Part shown: piece after piece, positions 1 through 9,784 of the stretch
How the letters are laid out: the number at the start of each line of letters is the position of its first letter
Position numbering within the stretch: the stretch's first letter is position 1
NCBI GenBank assembly: GCA_900491605.1
Contig: UESW01004241.1
Coordinates: 963,184 to 1,027,183 of the forward strand
Length of the DNA: 64,000 nucleotides
Reading direction: 5' to 3'
DNA from: Calamus simplicifolius
Taxonomy: Eukaryota; Streptophyta; Magnoliopsida; Arecales; Arecaceae
Made by a program: the position numbers and the translations under genes
Notes under the pieces: generated by a model
The model's database searches: none
What the model was told of the DNA's origin: nothing
The model's input: the letters and a program-made list of their open reading frames with translations, nothing else

Positions 1-1435
1 TTGTCCTCCCCCTCGTCCAAGGGTTCTTCCTCAATCACTAGTATCTGCTCCTCCCCCGCGGGCTCCACCGAAGCTTCGATCCTCTCACCGACTCCTCCAA
101 TCTCTTTAGGAGGAAGCTCTCCAACAGGAGACTCCTCTCGAGCCTCCGCCACTGTCGGCCCAACATCACCGCTCCTTAATCCCTCTGAAGGAGGCCCTTC
201 GACAGTAGGCTCATCCTGAGCCTCGGCGACTACAATCGCCCCCTCCATATCTCCTGCCGAAGCTAGAGACATCTTCTCGCTCGGGGAGGGAACCCTCGGG
301 ATACCGACCTCCGCCGAACCTGGCAACAACTTATCTCCAGAAGAGGGAACTGTCGGACAAGCCAACAGAGCCTTGTTCGAGCTGTCCACTATCTCCACCA
401 CCGAAGGACAAGGGATCTCAGCGATCCTCCCTGAGTCCTCCTCTGCTCTCTACTCCTACGTCACGACTATCACTTCTTCCCTCAACTGAAAAAATTCCTC
501 TCTCACCATCGATGCTCCCACCTTCTCTTTCTTCGGTGACAAGGAGCGCGGGCAAACCTTGACTAGCCCGGCCTCCGGCGAGTGCTCTTCGGAAAGGCGA
601 ACCTTCTTCTCAGACTTGCATCTTTCCCCACTACCGGTCTCTCTTGGGCGCTTGCCCAACTCCTTCTTTATACGGCCCGCCAGCGTAGACTTCTTGGCTG
701 CAAGCATAGTGGGTGAACAATCAAACTGAGATATACTTGCTCGAATGAAATTAATAGAAAGGGAAAAAAGGAGAGGACTTACCTTGTGTGTCGATGGGGC
801 TAAGCCCGGCGGCGAAAAGAGCCTCCTCCGATAGTAAGTCATTAGCCAAAAACACCCGGCCATCACGAAGTACCTCTAGGTCCTCCTTCTCCTATTCGGA
901 TAGAGCTGGATGCATTTACATGTCCCTGACAAAGTTTTCCCATCCCCGCAGGAAGTCGGAGCCGATGTTCCCCTCGGCAATGAAAAATCGAACATTCCAC
1001 TCCTTTATAGACGGTGGCTTATCCGTTATCGTCTTGAGCGATCTTTGAGGTCCGATATAGGACCACTCCGAGTTCCTCCCAGACATCAGATAGTAACAGG
1101 CACGGAACAGAGAAGAGTTGATGTTACCTGAACCTAGCTTCACATCGAGATAAACCCGATGATACTGCGCTAGCTGTTAGGAGCCACCATTGTTGGGCAG
1201 ATGTTGTAAAACCTCATAATCTCCTTCACCAGGGGGTGAAGGAAAAACCGAAGGCCTGCCTTCAGGCTATCTTCATAAAGAAAAATCCCATGCTTCAGTT
1301 CCTGCGAAACCCTATGCCCGGGTTCCGGCAATCGCAAGAACATCCGAAGGAACGCCATACTTCTAGCGTATTCTCCCCAAGTCCTCGACAACAATCTCTG
1401 AAACCATGTCGCTGGGACTCACCATGCTACTAGGT
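1..1435 (-). pseudogene. Antisense extra ORF with putative gypsy-type transposon domain (PF04195-like), broken
   Basis: Reading on the minus strand from the ATG at 1433-1435, the translation has the PF04195 hallmark LYEDSLKAGLRFFLHPLVKE, then FYNICPTMVAPNS. A second stretch (1143-916) and a basic, Lys/Arg-rich segment (866-456) follow. In-frame stops occur near the start (after LGRIR) and after PNS, and the frame changes, so this copy is dead. The family is named a putative gypsy-type transposon domain; its biochemical role is unknown and it is not a DDE transposase. It resembles the ORF at 58459-60497. The C-terminal part runs off the left edge. Confidence 0.7.
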
Positions 1436-1827
1436 CAAAAGGGACACCGAATGGGGTCACAGAAGATGCAGGGGAACGAAATTCTCCAAGAAGAAGCGAG
1501 AAAGCATTGCAAACAGGAATGGCGCTGCTTCGACTTTGCTTTCCCCCAAAAGAAACCACTTCAAAAGGAAGCTAAGGCGTCTCAACCGAGGTACCCGGAA
1601 CCGCCATCGCAGGCACCGTGAAAATCGGGATTTGCTACGTGGCGCTTTCCCGACCGTTGTCCCTAAGAAACGACGGATTCATCCCGTAAGGACAGTGCGG
1701 CCACGCGACATTAATTAGGGCATCATTACGCAGGCTGTCAAATATAGATCCCTCCATCCGGATCATGCCACCTGGGGCTATACTCTCTATGCCCGAACCT
1801 ACGCTTTGAACTAGGGAGTGGGGGGCA

Positions 1828-2907
1828 TGTGTTGAGGGGTAAAATCGTCATTACATTGATAATCGTGCAAGGGGTTAAGATCAGCCCTGACTCCCACTCG
1901 CTGCGCGGTGCCCGCAAGAAATGAACCAACCATTATACCTCGGTGGATCGAGACACCTTAGCCCCTCGGTGAACCAAGGATTCCCCAGGTACGGATTACA
2001 TCTATGCCTCGCTAGCCGAGCTATCTCTATCTCTCGGCCCCAGCCCGAGCTCTATGCCTCACTAGCCGAGCTATCTCTATCTCTCGGTCCCAGCGATCTC
2101 TATGCCTCGCTAGCCGAGCTATCCCTATTTCTCGGCTCTAGCCCGAGCTATCCCTATCTCTCGGCCCCAGCCCGAGCGATCTCTATGCCTCGCTAGCCGA
2201 GCTATCCCTATCTCTCAGCCCCAGTCCGAGCGATCTCTATGTCTCGGTCCTAGTCGAGCGATCCCTATCTCTCGGCCCTAGCCTGAGCGGTCCATAACTC
2301 GGCCCGACCTAGGCACTCAGGCACCTACATCTGCGGAACCACGATGACCGAACAAGGATCCACATAGGCAATCATGCCTATACTACCAGACACGGCCTAG
2401 AGCCTATATGATCACTGAATCTCAAAGCGCCGGATAGCCCTCTTGGCCGTCGATTCTCTAACTAACCAGATACGGATCCTACCGGCCTCACAACAGCCTG
2501 ATTCGAATCAGCCTCGAATCCCAACAACTTTCAGACCTCCTATGACATGCTCAAAGAATCAGATGATCTCCTATAAATAGCACAGTCCTAGATTCTCTAA
2601 GGTAAGGGCATTCCTGGCACATTCTCAGCACTACTCTCACTCCATCTCTATCTCTACTCACCCCTTTCCACCATTAAAGCTCTGCTCGGAGCTCCCAAAA
2701 GGCCACCACGGAGGGACTATTCAGCGAGAACCTTCTTCCCATATTTGTTCGTTGTTGATCTCCACTGACTTGAGCGTCGGAGGGTCTTCCGCAGAGGACC
2801 ACCCCCAACGCCTCTCGCGTGAGGACTGTTTTGCAGGTCCGCCCAGGAGGGAGCCCAACCTGAAGCTCGACCGCGCCCGAGTCGGAGGATGGATTCCAGC
2901 AACAACA
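1828..2907 (+). repeat. 3' LTR of the Tat element (solo-like, about 1.1 kb)
   Basis: The sequence begins TGTGTTGAGGGG directly after a purine-rich tract and ends near CAACAACA. It holds a minisatellite (1990-2290), a TATA box (CTATAAATAG, about 2571-2580) and the motif CTTGAGCGTCGGAGGG (2769-2784), which recurs near the 3' end of four other LTRs in this window. No partner LTR is in the window, so both ends are estimates. The LTR abuts intron sequence of the HSP90 pseudogene. Confidence 0.65.
1990..2290 (+). repeat. LTR minisatellite, about 54-bp unit
   Basis: About five degenerate units built around CTCGCTAGCCGAGCTATC and CTCTCGGCCCCAGCC lie tandemly inside the LTR, about 160 bp from its 5' end. 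Reading frames through the array are by-products of the repeat. Confidence 0.8.
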
Positions 2908-2997
2908 ATTATAAATCTTTGTTTTGACTTTTGAAGTATTTTAATTTCCATTCATCTTGACAATTTTTTAAAGCATATGCATATTTTATGTTGACAG

Positions 2998-3905
2998 GTG
3001 AGAATTATGCGGAAAAGGCTTGTCAGGAAAACATTTGATATGATCCAAGAAATCTCTGAAAGCGAAAACAAGGAGGTGGGAAGTGCCTGAATTGGTCTCT
3101 CCCTCATTCCCTCCTTTGGAAGAATTCATACAGTATGAGATTGGTGTTAAAATTAACTATTAATCTCCTGCAGGATTACAAGAAGTTCTGGGATAACTTT
3201 GGAAATCTTATCAAACTGGGGTGTATTGAGGACTCAGGAAATCACAACAAGCGCCTCGCTTCTTTGCTGCGCTTTTACTCTTCTAAAAGTGAGGAAGATA
3301 TGATAAGCTTGGATCAGTATGTTGAGAACATGGTGGATAACCAGAAGGCTGTCTATTACTTGGCTGCAGACAGCTTGAAAAGCGCCAAAACTGCACCATT
3401 CTTAGAGAAGCTGGTCCAGAAAGATATTGAAGCAAGCACCCAGATGGGTGTCTGCTGAGCAACTGTTGTTGAATTACTTTGCTTGCATAATGATTCACTG
3501 TTGCCTTTTTGCTTCATTAGGTTCTTTATCTGGTAGAGCCAATTGATGAGGTTGCTATTCAGAACCTGCAGACCTATAAAGAAAAAAAATTGTTGATATC
3601 AGCAAGGAAGATCTATAATTGGGTGAGTGTTCTGAAATAAATTACAAACTACAAATTGGAACATACAGTTTGCATCCTCTCTTTTAAAGTTATCTAGTTT
3701 ATGAATGTGCATTGGCTGATAATTTGAGTTCTGATTTAGGTGACGAGGATGAGGTAAAAGAAAGAGAAAACAAGCAGGAGTACAATCTTTTATGTGATTG
3801 GATAAAACAACAACTTGGTGTGATAGGGTAGCTAAAGTCCTCAAAGCGACTAAGTTCTTCACCATGTATTCTTGTTTCTGGCAAATTTGGATGGTCTGCA
3901 TGTTA
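2998..3905 (+). pseudogene. Organellar HSP90 pseudogene fragment (HSP90-5/HSP90-6 type), introns retained
   Basis: Four exon remnants of the middle and C-terminal part of an organellar HSP90 chaperone are recognisable. Exon 2998-3075 has RIMRKRLVRKTFDMI. Exon 3174-3431 has YKKFWDNFGNLIKLGCIED, YVENM and APFLEKLVQKDIE. Exon 3521-3622 has VLYLVEPIDEVAIQNLQTY. Exon 3740-3905 has EYNLLCDWIKQQLG and VSGKFGWSA. Splice sites are visible: AG at 2996-2997, CAG at 3171-3173, a GC donor after 3431, TAG at 3518-3520, GTGAGT after 3622 and TTTAG before 3740. Damage includes a one-base loss after YKEKK, a stop in the following DISKEDL stretch, and indels after QQLG. Both ends of the gene are missing. Retained introns mean a genomic fragment, not a reverse-transcribed copy. 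Confidence 0.85.
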
Positions 3906-4640
3906 GGAACAGTGCCCTTAAAATTAGATGTATTTATACTTTTTAATTTTTTGAATTAATAAAAGAAGCATTTTCTTCAATCTTGCTTTATTTATATGAA
4001 ATATGAAAATCCAAAATATATTATGAGGTTGTAATTTTAGTATAATGTATACAAGAGGATTAAAATTACAGCTAATATATTTAAATATGTTCATGATTGA
4101 TAGGAGTAAGGATCTTCTATCGTTAAGGATAAAACATCTTGGAATCATTTTCAAATTCAATATATGCTTTCTTACTTCTCTAGGTTAAGAATAACTTCTT
4201 TCCTACATAATTTTATCCTTCTGTCATTTGGCTTTGAAACTCATACAAGACCTCCTACCATTCTCAATCCTTTTAGGTATTAGAGTCGGCCATTCTTTAC
4301 TTTTATCTTAGACTTTGATTACTTTTGATGCATGCATACTTTGAATAGTCATTTGAATCTCTTTTGAAATTACAATTATTCTCAAATTCTTACTTGTTTT
4401 TGAACTTTTAGAACTTTTAATTTAATTATTAGATGATGATCATAAGGTGTACTGCTTGGAGCTGACTGAATTCGGATACCACATCTTTCACCAGGTTAGC
4501 TAGGTTCCAAATAGTCCAAGAGATTTAGTTCAGTCAAGATCACCTAGAGAAATTGCCATAGTAGCTACCAGATTGATCTCGATGAGAGTACGTTCTTTGA
4601 TCTTCAAAAGAGAGATGCCAGTCGGTTTCTTCTTAGATTA
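3906..4640. other. AT-rich intergenic sequence, no feature seen
   Basis: This stretch follows the HSP90 remnant. It is AT-rich, has no open frame with recognisable similarity, and no clear repeat or terminal motif. It ends where the segment duplicated at about 44757 begins. Confidence 0.6.
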
Positions 4641-4785
4641 TTACTCAATAATTAGATTTCTTTTATTCATAATATGCAAGCTTAGGAAGCAAAACATACA
4701 ACGCGACGGGATGGAACAAAGTAATATAATAGCACGGAACCAAGTCCAGCGCAAGACTAGCATATATATGATCTTAGTAGACATC

Positions 4786-5502
4786 TCAAGTATAGGAGAC
4801 CCTCACTCGGATCTGGCCGTACTTTCCATTAATAAACTTCTCAGATGAGGTTGCGAGTTGAGCAGGGAACTCTGCCGTGCCCTTGGCGATCTCATCGTGA
4901 TCATAGAGATCCGCCCGAACCATGAGGGAGGAGTCCAATGGCACAGCTACAACGGATCTCGACAGCGGGATGATCTGCCCAGGACGTACATCTATGTGCT
5001 CGTTGGATGCCTTCCGGAAGAGCTCGCTTTCACCTATGCTATTGTGAGCCGTGAGACTTCCGTAAACAGCGGCGGGGTTTTCCCGATCTCCCTTTCCCTT
5101 TATGAGCGTAACCTCCACTTTGGCCTCTGCCGCTTTGCTCAACACCGCGTAGTTCACCGTCACGGAACCATACTGGCCGTCGACGCTGTCGAACAAGGGC
5201 TCGTCGTAGACATTGTCGAGGTCGTAAGAATCCCACGGGATCTGGCAGCGGTTGAATCCGTCGACTTTACCATCCGGAAAAGGATTGGAATCCTTATCTT
5301 TGAGATCCAAGTCGAACCAGAAGCTATCAAACGCCCAGGTGGCTCGATTTGGGCCAGTCAGCAAAGCATTTTTCGTCCGGCGGATGGATTCGTAGTCGTC
5401 TCTTGCACGATTGTAGATGCATTGAGAGCCCAGGCCGTTGGTGACTTTGATCGTGCCGTAGAGGTCGCCTGCATTGATGCGTACCGAGAACACTTCCACC
5501 AT
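4786..5502 (-). CDS. DUF6598 domain-containing protein
   Basis: An intact 238-residue frame runs from the ATG at 5500-5502 to the stop at 4786-4788. It opens MVEVFSVRINAGDLYGTIKV and contains WAFDSFWFDLDL, IPWDSYDLDNVYDEPLFD, GSVTVNYAVL, AKVEVTLIKGKGD and, near the C-terminus, KYGQIRVRVSY. This pattern is typical of DUF6598, a plant family of unknown biochemical function that I know mostly from monocots. There is no signal peptide or membrane segment. The frame is open upstream to an ATG at 5607, but that stretch overlaps a TATA box (5583-5592), so the internal Met was chosen. The single-exon gene sits alone between transposons. A broken duplicate lies at 44896-45476. No ribosome-inactivating domain is attached. 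Expression cannot be judged from sequence. Confidence 0.75.
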   Translation of the reverse strand: MVEVFSVRINAGDLYGTIKVTNGLGSQCIYNRARDDYESIRRTKNALLTGPNRATWAFDSFWFDLDLKDKDSNPFPDGKVDGFNRCQIPWDSYDLDNVYDEPLFDSVDGQYGSVTVNYAVLSKAAEAKVEVTLIKGKGDRENPAAVYGSLTAHNSIGESELFRKASNEHIDVRPGQIIPLSRSVVAVPLDSSLMVRADLYDHDEIAKGTAEFPAQLATSSEKFINGKYGQIRVRVSYT

Positions 5503-5582
5503 GGGATTCCTTGAACGCTGGCCATACGCTCCGATTAACGAAGATGCCGATTTGCGCGGTCGCCTGCATTCACTATACGCCG

Positions 5583-5592
5583 ATTTTATAGC
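5583..5592 (-). promoter_or_regulatory. TATA box of the DUF6598 gene
   Basis: On the minus strand the sequence reads CTATAAAATCGG, about 85 bases upstream of the chosen ATG. The duplicate locus keeps CTATAAAAAGG in a comparable place (about 45550). Retention in both copies supports promoter function and argues against translation starting at 5607. Confidence 0.6.
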
Positions 5593-5609
5593 TAAGATAT
5601 ATGGCATTG

Positions 5610-6038
5610 TTTTTTTTAATGCATTAAATGCATTGGCATTTTATAAACGGGGAATTATTTTTTTAATGCATTTAATGCATTAAATACATTAATTCGGGGG
5701 GGGAGTGAACGTATTTTTTTTTGGGAAATGCGTTACCAAGCAACGGGCTCTTCATATTTCAATTTTTTTTATATTTTAATATTTTGTTGATATAAATAAA
5801 TAAATAACTTTTTAATGCATTTAATGCATTAATGCTTTAATTGGCATTTTTTAATGCATTTTATGCATGGGTTCATCCTGGCATCGTGGGGAGTGGACGC
5901 TCAACAACGTATTTTTAGAAAATATGTTACCAAGCGGCTCTTCGTATTTTAATTTTTTTCTATATTTTAATATTTTATTAAAATAAATAAATAAATAAAT
6001 AAATAAATAAAGGGATATAGAGGTTAGAATGTTGGATA
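5610..6038. repeat. Upstream region with palindromic TTTAATGCATTAAA clusters
   Basis: Clusters of TTAATGCATTTAATGCATTAA occur at about 5614-5690 and 5811-5870, followed by a GGGGGAGTGAAC-type segment and TAAATAAATA runs. The block is organised as about two 210-bp degenerate tandem units. The same arrangement is kept upstream of the duplicated copy (about 45735-46165). Whether it is a regulatory region or an old repeat cannot be told. Confidence 0.55.
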
Positions 6039-6050
6039 ATAAATCAAAGC

Positions 6051-6522
6051 TTTTTTTTTTTTTTTTTGGGTAAGCGGACGATCACACTAGCCTAGTGTGA
6101 GTCAGCCCAGATCGATCCGAATACAAAATTTGCTCTAATACATAAGGGCAGGGATCGCCCGGCCTATAAATGTGATGGATCTTAGCATAGTCAGCCTCAC
6201 GTAGAATAGACCAAATGTCCGTAAGCATCGGATTAGTATGACCAGAATGATAATTCTCGTTCTGCATCCAAAAAATAACAGACATGAAATCACCCTCAAT
6301 CAAAATCCTCACGGCATAAGAAATGCCTGCCCAAACCGTAGGATGGAGAAGTCAATAGAACCAAAACCTCTCGCTCCAGCATATGGGCCACGAATGACGA
6401 AAGCAAAACCAACAGCTCTGCCGCGGATACTCCCATCAAAGTTAATTTTGACGAATCCTAAAGGAGGGGGATCCAGAAGATAAACACCGTGTATCGGTTC
6501 GCTGCCGTAGCAGCATAAGATC
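6051..6522 (-). mobile_element. LINE (non-LTR retrotransposon) 3' fragment, 5'-truncated
   Basis: A run of 17 T (6051-6067) is the poly(A) tail read on the plus strand. The insert is bounded by a 15-bp direct repeat ATAAATCAAAGCTTT at 6039-6053 and 6523-6537, as expected for target-primed reverse transcription. The body encodes only an RNase H-like tail. The duplicated locus near 46190-46215 has the same target sequence with no insert, so this insertion postdates the duplication. Confidence 0.85.
6082..6522 (-). pseudogene. LINE RNase H-like domain (RVT_3 type) remnant
   Basis: Read on the minus strand from the truncated end, the frame gives PPPLGFVKINFDGSIRG, GFAFVIRGPYAGARGFGSID, then, after a break, IRILIEGDFMSVIFWMQN and IWSILREADYAKIHHIYR. 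The NFDGS opening and the EGDF segment match the two acidic sites of the RNase H domain found at the end of many plant LINE ORF2 proteins. The two parts are in different frames, and reverse transcriptase is absent, so the copy is inert. Confidence 0.7.
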
Positions 6523-6537
6523 ATAAATCAAAGCTTT

Positions 6538-7010
6538 ATTCATTAGGATAAATTATCTTTTTTGTTATAAAAATAACTGTAAAACAGAAAAATTTTATTT
6601 TTGATATGAATTGAAATCATAAAATGATATATCATTTTTTTAAGATTAATTAAATTTAAATAATAATATTTTTATGCATAATAAATTTGTTCATCATTTT
6701 TGAACTAATTGAAACAAGATATCACCTGTCTACCTTAATTTCATTGGTTTTTTTGAACTATAATTTAGAAAGATTTAATGGTTCATTAGAAACCTATTCA
6801 TATATTATTGTTGTTGCATTCCTTAAGCAGTCCATATCACGTTTACCACCAAGAAAAATAGTTAAAGATGGAAAATAAAACAGGTTTTCTGAAATGTTTA
6901 TAGAGCACGACCCTTTTAGGAACTGCCAAGATCAAACCTAACCAACACAAACGCATTACTAAGCTAAATTTAGGCTGGGTTGGGTTAGTTAAATCTGGTT
7001 GGATGATGCC
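6538..7010. other. AT-rich tail of the DUF6598 duplicated segment, then unassigned sequence
   Basis: About 6538-6725 matches 46214-46387, the far end of the duplicated segment. From about 6726 to 7010 no feature is recognised. The Tat LTR begins at 7011. Confidence 0.6.
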
Positions 7011-7780
7011 TGATGTGGTTGATCACTTCCCCTGGCGGCGCATAGTTTTCGGAACAAAGTAATGATTTAACAACTAGTCCCAACGTTGGCCTTTGTATCG
7101 GCTTCGGCCTCGTCCTCGGACTTCGTTTCAGTCTCGTCCTCGGCTTTGGCCTCGGCCTCGGACTTAGTCTCAGCTTCGGCCTCAGCCTCGGACTTAGTTT
7201 CGGTCTCTGCTTTGGCCTCGGCCTCGGACTTAGTTTCGGTCTTAGCTTCGGCCTCGGCCTCGGACTTAGTTTCAGTCTCGGTCTCGGCCTCGACCTCGAA
7301 CCATACCAGCCGCATTCGCCTCGAGCCTAGAGCCCCACCTTGGCCTCGGCCTAGAGCCTTGCCTCGGCCTCGAGCCTCGCCTCGGCCTCGAGCCTCGCCT
7401 CGCCTTGGCCTGTCTTTGGCCTCGGCTTCAAATCTCGCCTCGCGTGCTATTTATGGCACACGTTTAGTAGCTGTGCGCCTACCTACGGAGTCAATCTTAA
7501 ATGGAAGATAGGATCCGACTGTTATCGACGAAGGATATGAGGGATCCATGAACATGTACATAAAGACCCCGACCCCTAATGAGGGGGACTCAATCTCTAC
7601 TCTTTCATTAAAAAATCCCTATCCATATCGCTGACTTGAGCATCGGAGGTCCCCACCGGAACCATCGGTCCAAAACTTTTCTTGTAGGTTTTCGGCCACA
7701 GGAGGTGGTCGTATCATTCTTCCGAAGACCTATAAAGCTCCTCTGGTCTGACGCTCCTCGAAAGTGATTTGGCGGCAATA
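7011..7780 (+). repeat. 5' LTR of the Tat element at 7011
   Basis: It starts TGATGTGGTTGATC, matching the LTR starts at 37222 and 44760 (minus strand) and resembling that at 53597. It contains a tandem array, a pyrimidine-rich stretch and the shared motif CTGACTTGAGCATCGGAGG (7631-7649). It stops just before ATTGGCGCACCAGG. The terminal CA appears mutated (AATA). The 3' LTR is not present. Confidence 0.75.
7085..7440 (+). repeat. LTR minisatellite, GCCTCGGCCTCGGACTTAGT-type
   Basis: Short degenerate units of roughly 30 bp rich in GGCCTCGG and ACTTAGTTTCGGTCTCG, grading into CTCGGCCTCGAGCC units after 7310. The array begins about 75 bp inside the LTR. The Ser/Ala- and Glu/Thr-rich frames on either strand come from the repeat. 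Confidence 0.8.
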
Positions 7781-7814
7781 GATTGGCGCACCAGGTAGGG
7801 AGGTTTAGGACCTG

Positions 7815-9251
7815 ATGGCAGTGATGCAGGGACTATAGGAGCAGTGCTCCGCCACCACGCCTTTTCCACCCCAACATTCTCTGCCTCATGTGGAGGGTCC
7901 TGGAGCTAGCCGGTCTCATCATGGTAGGACCCCTCCGGAGGCCTCCCATCGTGTGTCCCCGAAGTCTCATCGCCGGTAGACCTCCAAGTGGCGACGGTCT
8001 CCTTCCCATCATTCTGATCGCTTTCCCAGGCGGCGTGGCAAGAAGGAACCTAAGAAAGTGCATTCCCTGCACCGGCAGTCTTCTCCCTATTCATCTTCCG
8101 AATCCTCAAAGGAAGACACAGAAAGACTACTCACCGGGCCGAGCAGCGGTTGGACGAATACCATCAACAGTTGGAGGAGCTTAGCCACAGAATCACCAAC
8201 CCGCACAGGACGGACTACGACCACCGTCCCCCACTGTCTCGCCGTATCATGGAGGAGCCGGTTCCACCCTTGTTCCGTCTATCCTAGCTGGACCCATATG
8301 ATGGTACTGCAGACCCCTTGGACCACCTGAAAAGCTACAAGATCCTCATGCAAGTCCAGGGGGCGACATATTCTCTTCTTTGTATCACCTTCCCAGCCAC
8401 ACTTAGGAAGGCCGCTCGTGCATGATACTCTCGTTTGCCACCACAAGTATCAACTCCTTCAGGCAACTCGAGCAATTTTTCTTGGCCCACTTCGATGCGT
8501 GCCAAAAGATTCCCTTGGTGGCTGATAGTCTGTTCGCCGTCCAACAGAGGAGCGGTGAAACCCTAAAGGACTTTGTGGCTCGATTCAAGGAAGCTGCACT
8601 CGAGGTCTACAATCTGAGGACTCCGTGGCCACTCTGGCCTTGAAGCGGGGACTCCGTCCTTCCAGGTTCGCTTACTCCCTGGACAAAAAGCCTTCCAGCT
8701 CTTATGCTATACTGCTGAGTCGTGCGCAGAAGTATATCCACGCCGACGAAGTAGACTCCTCCAGGAGAGAGGTTGACAAAGGGTTCAGTAAGAAGCCAGT
8801 ACCTTCAGAACCTACTGGGGTGCGATCCAGAAAGCCTGAGCCGCCTTATCGTTCAGATAATCGGCCTCAGATGTTGGTTCACAAAGAGCACTTTACTCCA
8901 CTTCTTGCCCCAATATCTCACATCCTGTTAGAAATTGAAGACGAGCCCTACCTCCGGCGTCCACCTCCTATGAGGCCCGGGGTTCCCTGTAGCAAGGAAC
9001 TATACTACCGATACCACAGAGACTACGGCCACGACACGGAAGATTGCCGCATGCTGAAGAAGGCTATCGAGGAACTCGTTCAGCAAGGCCACTTAGGCAA
9101 GTTCGTCCGAAGAGGCAACCCTGCTGCCCCGGGCCCGTCAGCACCTCTTGCACCTCAGATCGGCATGGACAATGCCCCAACGGAGAAGGTGGTGGCCATG
9201 ATCTCCTGGGGGCAAGTAAAAACTCTAAAAGACAACGTAAGGAGGGAATAG
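7815..9251 (+). pseudogene. Tat gag polyprotein, broken
   Basis: From ATG 7815 the frame is soon interrupted. Recognisable gag stretches are DPYDGTADPLDHLKSYK (about 8290-8340), QRSGETLKDFVARFKEAALE (about 8544-8604) and KPSSSYAILLSRAQKYIHAD. A knuckle-like segment YYRYHRDYGHDTEDCRMLKK (about 9002-9061) is followed by AIEELVQQGHLGKFV. The protein would form the element's capsid. Frame changes near 8420 and 8630 and several stops inactivate it. The same landmarks occur in the gag copies at 34077-35740 and 41667-43232. Confidence 0.85.
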
Positions 9252-9781
9252 ATTCTGTAATTCCTTTCTCTAAAAGGGATCTAGAAGGGATAGTAAACAA
9301 ACATGATGATAGCATCGTCGTGTCTATGACGATCGCAAAGAACCCTATAAAATGAATTTTAGTTGACAGTGGGAGCTTTGTCGATGTTTTGAGTTATGAT
9401 GCTTTTGTTCGGATGAATTTGCCTCATAGTTCCCTTCGGCCCGTCACCACCCCCTTGATGGATTTTACTAGAGATTCTGTAAGGGTAGAGGGAGAAATCA
9501 ATCTCCCTGCCATAGCTGGGACTCCGCTGTGTCAGAGCATAACTTTCATGAATTTCTTGGTAGTCCGGGTCCCATTGGCTAATAATGCCATCATCGGGAG
9601 ACCCGGTTTGAACCTATTGGACGCTTTTATCTCCACCAAAAGATTACTTGTAAAGTTCCCCACCGGTAAGGGAGTTGGAGAGATGAGGGGAGAGCAGAGC
9701 CCACTACCACTATGCTACCACTTAGCCCCCAGTCCACAAGGGGCGGTGTTGGCAACAACGCCTGAGCCGCTAGACCCCTGA
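9250..9781 (+). pseudogene. Tat aspartic protease region, broken
   Basis: The stretch DSVIPFSKRDLEGIVNKHDD leads into VSMTIAKNPIK, an in-frame stop at 9353-9355, and the active-site motif VDSGS (about 9361-9375). YDAFVRMNL, FLVVRVPLANNAIIGRPGLN and a conserved linker to RT follow. The DSG triad is intact, but the stop just before it separates it from the upstream frame. This domain would release gag and pol products. Confidence 0.85.
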
Positions 9782-9784
9782 GAC

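Larger units (their letters stand above)
1..2907 (+). mobile_element. Tat-lineage Ty3/gypsy retrotransposon, 3' end (antisense ORF plus 3' LTR)
   Basis: The window opens inside this element. It shows an antisense reading frame of the Tat 'extra ORF' kind on the minus strand, then a G-rich polypurine tract (about 1812-1825), then an LTR to about 2907. This is the order expected for the 3' end of a plus-strand Tat element, where the extra ORF lies between integrase and the 3' LTR. The same order is repeated at 58459-62490, which supports the reading. gag and pol would lie left of the window. Assignment to one element is inference from order and orientation. Confidence 0.7.

Noticed and set aside
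1..219. Plus-strand Ser/Pro-rich ORF at the left edge
   Set aside because: It is the complement of the antisense extra ORF's linker region, with no independent support.
4786..5502. Reading the DUF6598 gene as a ribosome-inactivating or jasmonate-induced toxin gene
   Set aside because: Only the DUF6598 domain is present, with no ribosome-inactivating domain; annotation by association would overstate it.
4858..5514. A 218-codon plus-strand ORF opposite the DUF6598 gene
   Set aside because: Antisense shadow of a conserved gene; its peptide matches nothing I recognise.
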